Part shown: positions 1-5,629 of the stretch, piece by piece
How positions within the stretch are numbered: the first letter of the stretch is position 1
Layout: each line of letters begins with the position of its first letter
NCBI GenBank assembly: GCA_027010005.1
Contig: JALVCM010000034.1
Location: 1 to 5,629 of the forward strand
Length of the DNA: 5,629 bases
Origin: Thiohalobacter sp.
GTDB lineage: Bacteria > Pseudomonadota > Gammaproteobacteria > DSM-19610
Direction of reading: 5' to 3'
Made by a program: the position numbers and the translations under genes
Notes under the pieces: generated by a model
Told to the model about the DNA's origin: nothing
Database searches by the model: none
The model's input: the letters and a program-made list of their open reading frames with translations, nothing else

Positions 1-1040
1 GCCGCGACTTGCCTGGTAGCGTCCGGCTTCGCACACTCACGGGCGTGCTTCGCCATATCAACAAGGCGACCGGGTTGCTGCAACAGGTCCAGTTCTTCAC
101 GTAACCGCTCAACTGTCATTTCAGACTGTGGCACCAGGCGCGCCGCACCTGCATCGACAAGATACCGTGCATTGCTCGTCTGATGATCGTCAACGGCATA
201 GGGATAGGGTACAAGGATTGAAGCCACACCCGCCGCAGCAAGTTCTGCAATGGTCATGGCACCGGCCCGGCACAGTACCAGGTCGGCCCACTGGTAGGCT
301 TTTGCCATATCATCGATGAAGGCATCGAGACGTACCTCGACACCGGCTTCCGCATAGGCTTCACGTGCTGAATCGATCAGCTTCAGACCGGTCTGGTGCC
401 AGATTTCCGGCTGTTTCGCCTGTTCAATCAAGGCCAGTGCAGCCGGTACAGTTTCGTTCAGTACTGCTGCCCCAAGGCTGCCGCCTACGACCAGCAGACG
501 TGGGCGGCGGTTTACCGGGTCCGGGGCATGAAACGGCAGTTGTGCAATTTCAGCACGGACCGGGTTACCGGTATGAACAGCACCCCGGAGACTGCCGGGA
601 AATGCTTCCAGTACCGGGTTGGCCAGGGGTGCCAGCATTCGGTTGGTCAGCCCTGCAACAGAATTCTGTTCGTGGATGACCAGTGGCCGGCGCAACATCC
701 AGGCCATCAGACCTCCGGGTCCGGTAACAAACCCGCCCATACCCAGCACAGCAGCCGGTCGGACACGCAGCATGACCACTGCGGCCTGCATCAGAGCCCA
801 CAGCAACATAAAGGGCGCCAGCAACTGCCGTACACGCCCCTTGCCGCGTAGTCCCGTGACACTGATCCAGTGCACCGGGATACCGGTTGGCGGCACGACG
901 CGTGCTTCCAGCCCGGCCTGCGTACCCAGCCATTCGACCGGCCAGCCGTGCTCCTGCAATTGCTCTGCAACCGCCAGCGCCGGGAAGACATGACCGCCAG
1001 TACCACCGGCCATGATCAGGATGGGACGCGGCGACTTCAT
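1..1040 (-). CDS. murG: MurG, undecaprenyl-PP-MurNAc-pentapeptide GlcNAc transferase (partial, 3' end beyond window)
   Basis: MurG transfers GlcNAc from UDP-GlcNAc to lipid I, making lipid II on the inner face of the cytoplasmic membrane. It is a GT-B fold, family 28 glycosyltransferase. The reading frame is open from the ATG at 1040 to the window edge, 346 codons, against 355 residues in E. coli, so only about the last ten to fifteen residues are missing. Visible motifs: N-terminal glycine-rich loop GGTGGHVFP (residues 12-20, with the conserved His), SGLRGK-like TGLRGKG (62-68), GMGGFVTGPGG (100-110), HEQN (123-126), GNPVR (158-162), the second glycine loop GGSLGA (186-191), HQTG (215-218), FIDDM (241-245), and the donor-sugar region CRAGAMTIAEL (257-267) followed by DDHQTSNA (284-291). 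The usual CRSGALT or CRAGALT motif carries Met for Leu here, a conservative change. The ATG overlaps the ftsW stop by four bases (ATGA) and has a perfect AGGAGG five bases upstream. murC would be expected next, beyond the left edge. Confidence 0.97.
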   Translation of the reverse strand, partial: MKSPRPILIMAGGTGGHVFPALAVAEQLQEHGWPVEWLGTQAGLEARVVPPTGIPVHWISVTGLRGKGRVRQLLAPFMLLWALMQAAVVMLRVRPAAVLGMGGFVTGPGGLMAWMLRRPLVIHEQNSVAGLTNRMLAPLANPVLEAFPGSLRGAVHTGNPVRAEIAQLPFHAPDPVNRRPRLLVVGGSLGAAVLNETVPAALALIEQAKQPEIWHQTGLKLIDSAREAYAEAGVEVRLDAFIDDMAKAYQWADLVLCRAGAMTIAELAAAGVASILVPYPYAVDDHQTSNARYLVDAGAARLVPQSEMTVERLREELDLLQQPGRLVDMAKHARECAKPDATRQVA

Positions 1041-2242
1041 CGCACCCTCCTGCGGGAACGCATGGACACACCGGATGCCGGCAGACTGTTGACCGTACAG
1101 CGTGTTTCATAATCAATACGCAACAACAGGGCGATGGCAACACAGGTCACCAGCATGCTGCTGCCTCCGTAGCTCATCAGCGGCAGCGTCAGGCCCTTGG
1201 TCGGAAGCAATCCTGTATTGACGCCAACATTGATCAACGCCTGTAACCCGAGCCAGGTTCCAATGCCATACGCCAGGTAGGCCGCAAAAGGATTACCGCC
1301 CTGTTCCGCAACCGACGCAATACGGTAGGCGCGCAATATAATAAACAGATACAGGCCGAGTAGTACCAGTATCCCGACAAGGCCCAGTTCTTCGGCCAGC
1401 ACGGCAAAAACAAAGTCCGTGTGTGCTTCCGGAAGGTAAAACAGTTTCTGCACACTGGCACCGAGACCCACACCGAACAGCTCACCACGGCCAATTGCAA
1501 TCAGCGACTGGGTCAGTTGAAAGCCGCTGTTAAACGGGTCAGCCCAGGGGTTCAGAAAGGTTGTCAGTCGTTCCAGGCGATAGGGTGAGGAAATGGCCAG
1601 TGCAGCGAATGCGGCAACAGCAACACCGATCAAGGCCATGAATTTCCACAGACTGACACCGGCCATGAACATCATGACCAGTGCCGCCGTCATCATCACC
1701 ACTGTTGCACCAAAATCAGGCTCTATCAGCAACAACACAGCCGCTACCAGCAACAGCACCAGTGGCTTGATGAAACCGGCACGGGTTTCACGAACCGCCT
1801 CACCGTGCCGCACCAGGTAACCGGCCATATATATCAGCGCCAGCAACTTGGCCGGCTCCGACACCTGCAGGCGGAAAAAGCCCAGGTTGATCCATCGTGT
1901 ACTGCCGTTCACTTCCACGCCGACACCCGGCACCAGCACAACCAGTAACATCAGAATGGCAAGCAGAATACAGAACAGGCTGCACTGCTCCCACCAGGCC
2001 AGCCGGATACGCAGTACCAGCAAACCCAGCCCAAGCCCCATCAACAGGTACATGGTCTGGCGTATGGTGAAATGCAGGGTGCTGACGCCCAGCCGTTCGG
2101 CGACCGGCATGGAAGCCGATGCCACCATGACCAGTCCCAGGGAGAACAGGATTGCCACAGCTGTCAGCAGAGCAAAATCCAGCCGGGGGCAGGCTGCCCC
2201 ACGACGCACCGGCATATCAGGCAACAGCATCGCGAGGCTCAC
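1037..2242 (-). CDS. ftsW: FtsW, septal SEDS-family peptidoglycan glycosyltransferase
   Basis: FtsW is a polytopic inner-membrane SEDS protein that polymerises lipid II into glycan at the division septum, working with the transpeptidase FtsI (PBP3). The chosen GTG start gives 401 residues, with a short cytoplasmic N-terminus and about ten hydrophobic helices. Conserved SEDS features, in this numbering: NGSTRWINLG (112-121), SEPAK (128-132), EPDFGA (174-179), the extracellular PEAHTDF segment whose Asp (about 276) matches the essential SEDS catalytic Asp, AEELG (283-287), and the C-terminal LLPTKGLTLPLMSYGGSS (345-362). The tail is Arg-rich. RodA is the closest alternative, but the position between murD and murG identifies FtsW. 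Start choice: GTG at 2242 overlaps the murD stop as GTGA and has GGGAG eight bases upstream. The frame is also open to an ATG at 2275 (412 residues, 37-base overlap with murD, poor Shine-Dalgarno), and an internal ATG at 2230 (397 residues) lacks a clear Shine-Dalgarno. Confidence 0.96.
   Translation of the reverse strand: MSLAMLLPDMPVRRGAACPRLDFALLTAVAILFSLGLVMVASASMPVAERLGVSTLHFTIRQTMYLLMGLGLGLLVLRIRLAWWEQCSLFCILLAILMLLVVLVPGVGVEVNGSTRWINLGFFRLQVSEPAKLLALIYMAGYLVRHGEAVRETRAGFIKPLVLLLVAAVLLLIEPDFGATVVMMTAALVMMFMAGVSLWKFMALIGVAVAAFAALAISSPYRLERLTTFLNPWADPFNSGFQLTQSLIAIGRGELFGVGLGASVQKLFYLPEAHTDFVFAVLAEELGLVGILVLLGLYLFIILRAYRIASVAEQGGNPFAAYLAYGIGTWLGLQALINVGVNTGLLPTKGLTLPLMSYGGSSMLVTCVAIALLLRIDYETRCTVNSLPASGVSMRSRRRVR
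1041..1051 (-). promoter_or_regulatory. Shine-Dalgarno for murG inside the ftsW tail
   Basis: A perfect AGGAGG (1051-1046) stands five bases before the murG ATG. The same six bases are the tandem Arg codons AGG-AGG near the end of ftsW. With the ATGA stop-start overlap, this indicates coupled translation of ftsW and murG. Confidence 0.85.
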
Positions 2243-3603
2243 TGGTACATCTCCCGTATTGCCTGCACGAAGCATTCACCACGGTGCTGGTAGCCCCTGA
2301 ACATATCAAAACTGGCGCAGGCCGGTGACAGGAGTACGGTATCACCCGGTTGTGAACTGGCTGCAGCCATCCTGACCGCCTCCGGCATATCCGCCGCACG
2401 GCTGACAGGAATCCGGCCCTGTAATGCATTTTCAATTTCGTCCGCTGCTTCACCCAGCAGCACGACATGGCGCACGCGCGCATCCAGGCCTGCAGCCAGT
2501 TCGCCAAAGTCCGCACCCTTGCCCTGCCCGCCTGCTATCAGGACCAGCGGTCCTTCGAAGCCCTGCACGGCTGCCAGTGCAGCCCCGATATTGGTTGCCT
2601 TGGAATCGTTGAACCAGCGCACGCCCTGGTACTCACCCACCCATTCGGTCCGGTGTGGCAGACCCTGGAAGTCACACAATGCCTGCAGCATCGCTTCAAG
2701 CGGCAAGCCGGCTGCATCTCCCAATGCCAGTGCTGCCAGTGCATTTGCCAGATTATGCAGACCCTGCATACGCAATTCCGCAACCGGCATGAGCGCAGTA
2801 TCACCGCGGACAATCCAGCGCTCACCGCTCAGATTGCGTAACCCGTAGTCATTACCCCTTGGCTCATTGATACCAAAACTGATAACCGGTGCCTGTTCAT
2901 GCACAAGCGATGCCGCCGACTTGTCATCACGATTGACCACCTGCAGGCGCGCATGCCGGTAAATGGCCTGCTTGGCTTTCGCATAATCATCAAGCGAGTC
3001 ATAACGGTCCATATGGTCCGGACTGACATTCAGCACAACCGCAGCAAGACACGACAGGCTCTGCACGGCCTCCAGCTGGAAGCTGGATAATTCAAGCACA
3101 TACAGATCCGGTTCCTCATCCTTGATCAGATCAAGCGCCGGCACACCAAGGTTACCCCCGATGCGTACACTTCTGCCTGCCTGCTGGGCCATGAGCCCCA
3201 GCAGCGTTGTCACCGTACTCTTGCCATTTGAGCCCGTTATACCAATGACCGGTGCACTGATATGGCGTGCAAACAGCTCAATATCGCCAATCACCTCGAC
3301 ACCACGTGCACGTGCATCGATCAGTAACGGTTCACGCAGTGAAACACCGGGACTGACGACAATACGTTCTGCCCTTGCGAAGGCTTCTTTATCGAAACCA
3401 CCAAGAAACAGGGCCACATCCGGTAACTCCCGCTGCAATGTTTCCAGACCGGGTGGCTGTTCACGGCTGTCGGTGATTGCAACCGGTGCACCGATACGCG
3501 TCAAAAAGCGCGCACACGACACACCGGTGGTGCCAAGTCCGACCACCAGCGTACGCAATGTCTGCTGTACGTCCTGTTCTGCCATGTTTGTTACTGCCAA
3601 CAT
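2239..3603 (-). CDS. murD: MurD, UDP-N-acetylmuramoyl-L-alanine--D-glutamate ligase
   Basis: MurD is the cytoplasmic ATP-dependent ligase that adds D-glutamate to UDP-MurNAc-L-Ala. The frame encodes 454 residues from the first ATG, against 438 in E. coli. Three Mur-ligase domains are visible: an N-terminal UDP-binding domain with GLGTTG (22-27); a central ATPase domain with P-loop GITGSNGKST (121-130), ELSSFQLE (171-178), NVSPDHMDRY (192-201) and a Lys at 211 (pattern KxxIY) that aligns with the carbamylated Lys of E. coli MurD; and a C-terminal domain with HNLANALAA (283-291), HRTEW (317-321), NDSKATN (332-338), and LSPACASFDMFRGYQHRG (425-442). All key residues are present and the gene looks intact. 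The start is uncertain: the ATG at 3603 lies 18 bases after the micro-ORF stop and has an AGGA touching it but no properly spaced Shine-Dalgarno; the ATG at 3585 (448 residues, beginning MAEQDV) fits family N-termini at least as well. The gene ends in the GTGA overlap with ftsW. Confidence 0.97.
   Translation of the reverse strand: MLAVTNMAEQDVQQTLRTLVVGLGTTGVSCARFLTRIGAPVAITDSREQPPGLETLQRELPDVALFLGGFDKEAFARAERIVVSPGVSLREPLLIDARARGVEVIGDIELFARHISAPVIGITGSNGKSTVTTLLGLMAQQAGRSVRIGGNLGVPALDLIKDEEPDLYVLELSSFQLEAVQSLSCLAAVVLNVSPDHMDRYDSLDDYAKAKQAIYRHARLQVVNRDDKSAASLVHEQAPVISFGINEPRGNDYGLRNLSGERWIVRGDTALMPVAELRMQGLHNLANALAALALGDAAGLPLEAMLQALCDFQGLPHRTEWVGEYQGVRWFNDSKATNIGAALAAVQGFEGPLVLIAGGQGKGADFGELAAGLDARVRHVVLLGEAADEIENALQGRIPVSRAADMPEAVRMAAASSQPGDTVLLSPACASFDMFRGYQHRGECFVQAIREMYQ
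2243..2255 (-). promoter_or_regulatory. Shine-Dalgarno for ftsW inside murD
   Basis: GGGAG (2255-2251) lies eight bases before the GTG at 2242, within the last codons of murD. It is better placed than anything before the ATGs at 2275 or 2230, and is the reason for choosing the GTG start. Confidence 0.65.
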
Positions 3604-3621
3604 TCCTGTTCTAGTGACCCT

Positions 3622-3696
3622 TCAAAGCATGACCAGCAATACGGCAATTGCCGCAAAGGTCAAACCCACCAGTACTATCTGACTGTTCTCGTCCAT
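3622..3696 (-). CDS. Candidate 24-residue single-helix membrane microprotein between mraY and murD
   Basis: I do not recognise this peptide. The only gap between recognised genes holds an ATG-to-TGA frame of 24 codons plus stop. It begins MDENSQ, with two acidic residues, followed by 18 uncharged, strongly hydrophobic residues (7-24) ending in LLVML. That is long enough for one transmembrane helix; G11, A15 and A18 lie on one face as a small-xxx-small pattern that often packs helices. There is no basic residue, so the positive-inside rule gives no topology. GGGAG stands five bases before the ATG. The start is 12 bases after the mraY stop and the stop is 18 bases before the first murD ATG, which is operon-like spacing. 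The textbook E. coli dcw cluster has no gene here. It may be a real small membrane protein, a translated leader that couples murD to mraY, or a chance frame; a frame this short could arise by chance. Confidence 0.45.
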   Translation of the reverse strand: MDENSQIVLVGLTFAAIAVLLVML

Positions 3697-3706
3697 CTCT
3701 GCTCCC
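3697..3706 (-). promoter_or_regulatory. Shine-Dalgarno for the candidate micro-ORF
   Basis: GGGAG (3706-3702) lies five bases before the ATG at 3696 and just after the mraY stop. It has no in-frame use for murD, since the frame starting here ends at 3622, so it supports initiation of the micro-ORF itself. Confidence 0.6.
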
Positions 3707-3708
3707 GC

Positions 3709-4791
3709 TCAGCGTAACTTCAACGTCGCCAGGCCACTCAACACCAGGATTACCGTGATAATCCAGAAGCGCACAATGACGCGTGGCTCCGGCCAGCCCT
3801 TGAGCTCAAAGTGATGATGTAACGGCGCCATGCGGAAAATACGCCGCCCCGTCAACTTGAATGAAGCAACCTGCAGAATCACCGACACGGTTTCCATGAC
3901 AAACACGCCGGCCATCAGAAAATACACCAGTTCCTGGCGCACCAGGACCGCGACAATGCCAAGTGCGGCACCCAGTGCCAGTGCACCCACGTCGCCCATA
4001 AAGACCTGTGCCGGGTAGGCGTTGAACCACAGGAAACCGAGCCCGGCGCCAACAATTGCACCGCAAAACACCACCACTTCGCCAACTTCACGAATGTAGG
4101 GGATGCCCAGGTATTTGGCGTAATAGACATTACCGGTGGCATAGACGAATATCGCCAGTGCACCGGCTATCAGGACGGTTGGCAGAATCGCCAGCCCGTC
4201 AAGTCCGTCAGTCAGGTTCACCGCGTTACTGGAACCGACTACAACAAAATACACCAGCACGACATACCAGCCGCCCAGTGGCACAGCAACATCCTTGAAG
4301 AAAGGAACGATCAACTCGGTTTCCGCCGGTGACTGCGCAGCGGAGTACAGGTACAGACCGGTGACGACAGCTGCCAACGACTGCCAGCCGTATTTTGTCG
4401 CTGCCGATAACCCCTTGCTGTTGCCATAGACAATTTTACGGTAATCATCGACCCAGCCAATAGCGCCAAAACTCAGCGTGACCAGCAACACGACCCAGAC
4501 GTAGCGGTTACCAAGGTCGGCCCACAACAGTGTGGAGACCGCTATCGCCACCAGGATCAGAGCACCACCCATGGTCGGCGTACCGGCCTTGGACAAGTGT
4601 GACTCCGGACCATCATCCCGTATCTGCTGCCCGATCTGGCGAAAACTCAGCTGCCGGATCATGACCGGCCCCACCACGAAAGACAGCAATAACGCTGTCA
4701 GCACGCCCAGAATGGCGCGCAGCGTGAGGTACTGGAAGACATTAAAACCACTGTGGAACTGGCTCAGGTAATCGGCGAGATAGACCAGCAT
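3709..4791 (-). CDS. mraY: MraY, phospho-N-acetylmuramoyl-pentapeptide transferase
   Basis: MraY is the polytopic inner-membrane enzyme that transfers phospho-MurNAc-pentapeptide from its UDP carrier to undecaprenyl phosphate, giving lipid I and UMP. The protein is 360 residues, exactly the E. coli length, with about ten hydrophobic helices. Signature elements: [18 protein letters not shown] (59-76), the catalytic pair Asp115-Asp116 in [16 protein letters not shown] (192-200), the third active-site Asp267 in FMGDVGA, and [18 protein letters not shown] (321-338) with the His triplet at 325-327. The last small residue of the usual MGDVGS is Ala here. The start at 4791 (MLVYLADYL) matches family N-termini such as E. 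coli MLVWLAEHL, follows the murF TGA by one base, and has GGGGAGG nine bases upstream. The frame is open to another ATG at 4836, but that would add fifteen unrelated residues inside murF and is rejected. A candidate micro-ORF and then murD follow. Confidence 0.98.
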   Translation of the reverse strand: MLVYLADYLSQFHSGFNVFQYLTLRAILGVLTALLLSFVVGPVMIRQLSFRQIGQQIRDDGPESHLSKAGTPTMGGALILVAIAVSTLLWADLGNRYVWVVLLVTLSFGAIGWVDDYRKIVYGNSKGLSAATKYGWQSLAAVVTGLYLYSAAQSPAETELIVPFFKDVAVPLGGWYVVLVYFVVVGSSNAVNLTDGLDGLAILPTVLIAGALAIFVYATGNVYYAKYLGIPYIREVGEVVVFCGAIVGAGLGFLWFNAYPAQVFMGDVGALALGAALGIVAVLVRQELVYFLMAGVFVMETVSVILQVASFKLTGRRIFRMAPLHHHFELKGWPEPRVIVRFWIITVILVLSGLATLKLR

Positions 4792-4807
4792 GTCAGGCCG
4801 CCTCCCC
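4792..4807 (-). promoter_or_regulatory. Shine-Dalgarno for mraY inside the murF tail
   Basis: GGGGAGG (4807-4801) lies nine bases before the ATG at 4791, within the final Gly-Glu-Ala-Ala codons of murF. It decides the mraY start in favour of 4791 over the upstream in-frame ATG at 4836. Confidence 0.8.
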
Positions 4808-5629
4808 GTTATGTTCACGCAGGGCATCGATAACACGCTCCATGCGCATGGCGCGCGAACCCTTCACCAGCAGGGTGACAGACGGATGTAACTGTTCACG
4901 CAGGCAGCTGACCAGGTCATCCAGTGACTCGAACACCTCACCACCTGCACCAAAGGCTTCTGCAGCGGCTGATGCCAGTGAACCCAGTGCAAACAGGTAG
5001 CGCAACCCTGCATCACGCGCCTGCTCACCCATCTGCCGATGCAAGGCTTCCCCGGCAGCACCAAGCTCCCCCATGTCGCCCAGCACCAGCCAGCATTCAT
5101 CACGACTGTTTGCAAGCAGCTCCAGCGCCACGGCCAGTGAACCGGGGTTTGCGTTATAGGTATCATCAATCAGTCTCGCACCCTGCAACCCCCTGCACGG
5201 CTGCCAGCGCCCGCCAACAGCCTGCATGGAAGACAAACCACGCGCAATGGTCTCGGGCGACAGCTCCAGTGCAACTGCCACCGCACTCGCGGCCAGTGCA
5301 TTCATGACATTGTGCCGGCCAGGCAGGGGCAGACGGAACGCCACATCGCCAGACGGCGTTTGCAACCTGACATCACTGCCATCCAGGTCACCCTGCCAAC
5401 TGGCAGATACATCAGCCTCCGCCTCAAGACCGAAGGTGATCACCCGGCGCGTGCCGGCCAGTGACCGCCAGAGGCCTGCATAGGTATCATCCGCGTTGAT
5501 AACGCAGGTCGCCTCATCAGACAGATGCTCAAACAATTCCCCTTTTGCACGTGCCACACCGTCAAGATCACCAAAGCCCTCGAGATGCGCCGCTGCGGCA
5601 TTGTTAACCACCGCAACTGTGGGTTTGAC
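4793..5629 (-). CDS. murF: MurF, UDP-MurNAc-tripeptide--D-alanyl-D-alanine ligase (partial, 5' end beyond window)
   Basis: MurF is the cytoplasmic ATP-dependent ligase that adds D-Ala-D-Ala to the UDP-MurNAc tripeptide, the last soluble precursor step before MraY. The frame is open from the right edge of the window and ends in TGA at 4795-4793, giving the C-terminal 278 residues of a protein that has 452 in E. coli. The N-terminal UDP-binding domain and the ATP P-loop are therefore outside. Within the visible part (counted from its first codon) are [12 protein letters not shown] (9-20), AKGELFEHL (28-36), INADD (44-48), [14 protein letters not shown] (102-115), the [11 protein letters not shown] signature (154-164) of the C-terminal domain, LGDMGELG (177-184), and [11 protein letters not shown] (256-266). 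These match MurF rather than MurE or MurC. An internal GTG at 5611 is not the start, because the homology continues upstream to the edge. The stop is one base from the mraY ATG, and the final codons carry the mraY ribosome binding site. Confidence 0.97.
   Translation of the reverse strand, partial: VKPTVAVVNNAAAAHLEGFGDLDGVARAKGELFEHLSDEATCVINADDTYAGLWRSLAGTRRVITFGLEAEADVSASWQGDLDGSDVRLQTPSGDVAFRLPLPGRHNVMNALAASAVAVALELSPETIARGLSSMQAVGGRWQPCRGLQGARLIDDTYNANPGSLAVALELLANSRDECWLVLGDMGELGAAGEALHRQMGEQARDAGLRYLFALGSLASAAAEAFGAGGEVFESLDDLVSCLREQLHPSVTLLVKGSRAMRMERVIDALREHNGEAA

Larger units (their letters stand above)
3604..3708 (-). other. mraY-murD intergenic gap
   Basis: This 105-base gap is the only real spacer in the window; all other junctions overlap or are one base apart. 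It contains the candidate micro-ORF and its ribosome binding site. On inspection I see no convincing -35/-10 promoter pair facing murD and no hairpin followed by a T-run that would end transcription. A 12-base perfect palindrome, CGGCAATTGCCG, at 3642-3653 lies inside the micro-ORF. Confidence 0.7.

Noticed and set aside
565..1143. A 192-codon minus-strand frame overlapping murG and the end of ftsW.
   Set aside because: It is out of frame with murG, which has unbroken family motifs through the same bases; the Cys/Gly/Arg-rich translation matches nothing I recognise.
3642..3653. Perfect 12-base palindrome CGGCAATTGCCG between mraY and murD, a possible operator or hairpin.
   Set aside because: It lies inside the candidate micro-ORF (Ala-Ala-Ile-Ala codons), would form only a four-pair stem, and is followed by no T-run. 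One short palindrome is weak evidence for a regulator site.
3122..3682. A 186-codon open frame on the + strand opposite murD and the gap.
   Set aside because: It is antisense to the well-supported murD, its translation is Ser/Thr/Arg-rich with no recognisable domain, and long shadow frames are expected opposite GC-rich genes.
4791..4836. A longer mraY with fifteen extra N-terminal residues starting at 4836.
   Set aside because: The extension lies wholly within murF coding sequence, has no family counterpart, and the start at 4791 has the proper ribosome binding site and matches the E. coli N-terminus and length.
433..5299. The octamer GCCAGTGC occurs about eight times, always on the + strand (for example at 433, 1596, 2573, 2726, 2735, 3977, 4154 and 5292), far above chance, and could suggest an uptake or Chi-like signal.
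   Set aside because: Read on the coding strand each copy is GCACTGGC in frame, encoding Ala-Leu-Ala as GCA CTG GCN. These are Ala/Leu-rich proteins with a preference for those codons, which explains both the count and the strand bias. A genome-wide count in coding versus non-coding DNA would settle it.
1..5629. Search for a novel defence, mobile or biosynthetic system.
   Set aside because: Apart from the micro-ORF, every stretch is explained by conserved cell-wall genes in their classical order with intact active-site motifs. I see no insertion, direct repeats, tRNA, phage gene or change in composition.

Overview
This window is a five-gene segment of the conserved division and cell wall (dcw) cluster. 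Every gene lies on the minus strand, so transcription runs from the right end to the left: murF (5' end outside the window), mraY, a candidate 24-codon membrane micro-ORF, murD, ftsW, murG (3' end outside the window). The order murF-mraY-murD-ftsW-murG is the classical one of Gammaproteobacteria such as Escherichia coli. The proteins also read as gammaproteobacterial: MraY has exactly the E. coli length with the same residue numbers for its catalytic aspartates, and MurG has the VDDHQT-type donor loop of the Pseudomonas kind. GC content is moderately high by eye. I cannot name the genus.

Layout from right to left: 5629-4793 is the C-terminal 278 residues of MurF; 4791-3709 is complete MraY, one base after the murF stop; 3708-3604 is the only gap between recognised genes (105 nt) and is largely filled by the micro-ORF at 3696-3622; 3603-2239 is MurD; 2242-1037 is FtsW, sharing GTGA with the murD stop; 1040-1 is MurG, sharing ATGA with the ftsW stop and lacking only its last residues. 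No recognised gene has a promoter or terminator of its own that I can see, and the spacing indicates one translationally coupled polycistronic message. There is no gene-free stretch over 300 bases, and no RNA gene, mobile element, CRISPR array or long repeat.

Together the products carry out consecutive steps of peptidoglycan synthesis. MurD adds D-Glu and MurF adds D-Ala-D-Ala to the cytoplasmic UDP-MurNAc peptide. MraY moves phospho-MurNAc-pentapeptide to undecaprenyl phosphate (lipid I), MurG adds GlcNAc (lipid II), and FtsW polymerises glycan at the septum.

The window is mostly ordinary core genome. The one item I would look at again is the micro-ORF between mraY and murD: it has a well-placed ribosome binding site and encodes an acidic N-terminus followed by one hydrophobic helix, while the murD start after it has no well-spaced Shine-Dalgarno. 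Whether it is a real small membrane protein, a coupling leader for murD, or chance cannot be settled from one sequence.
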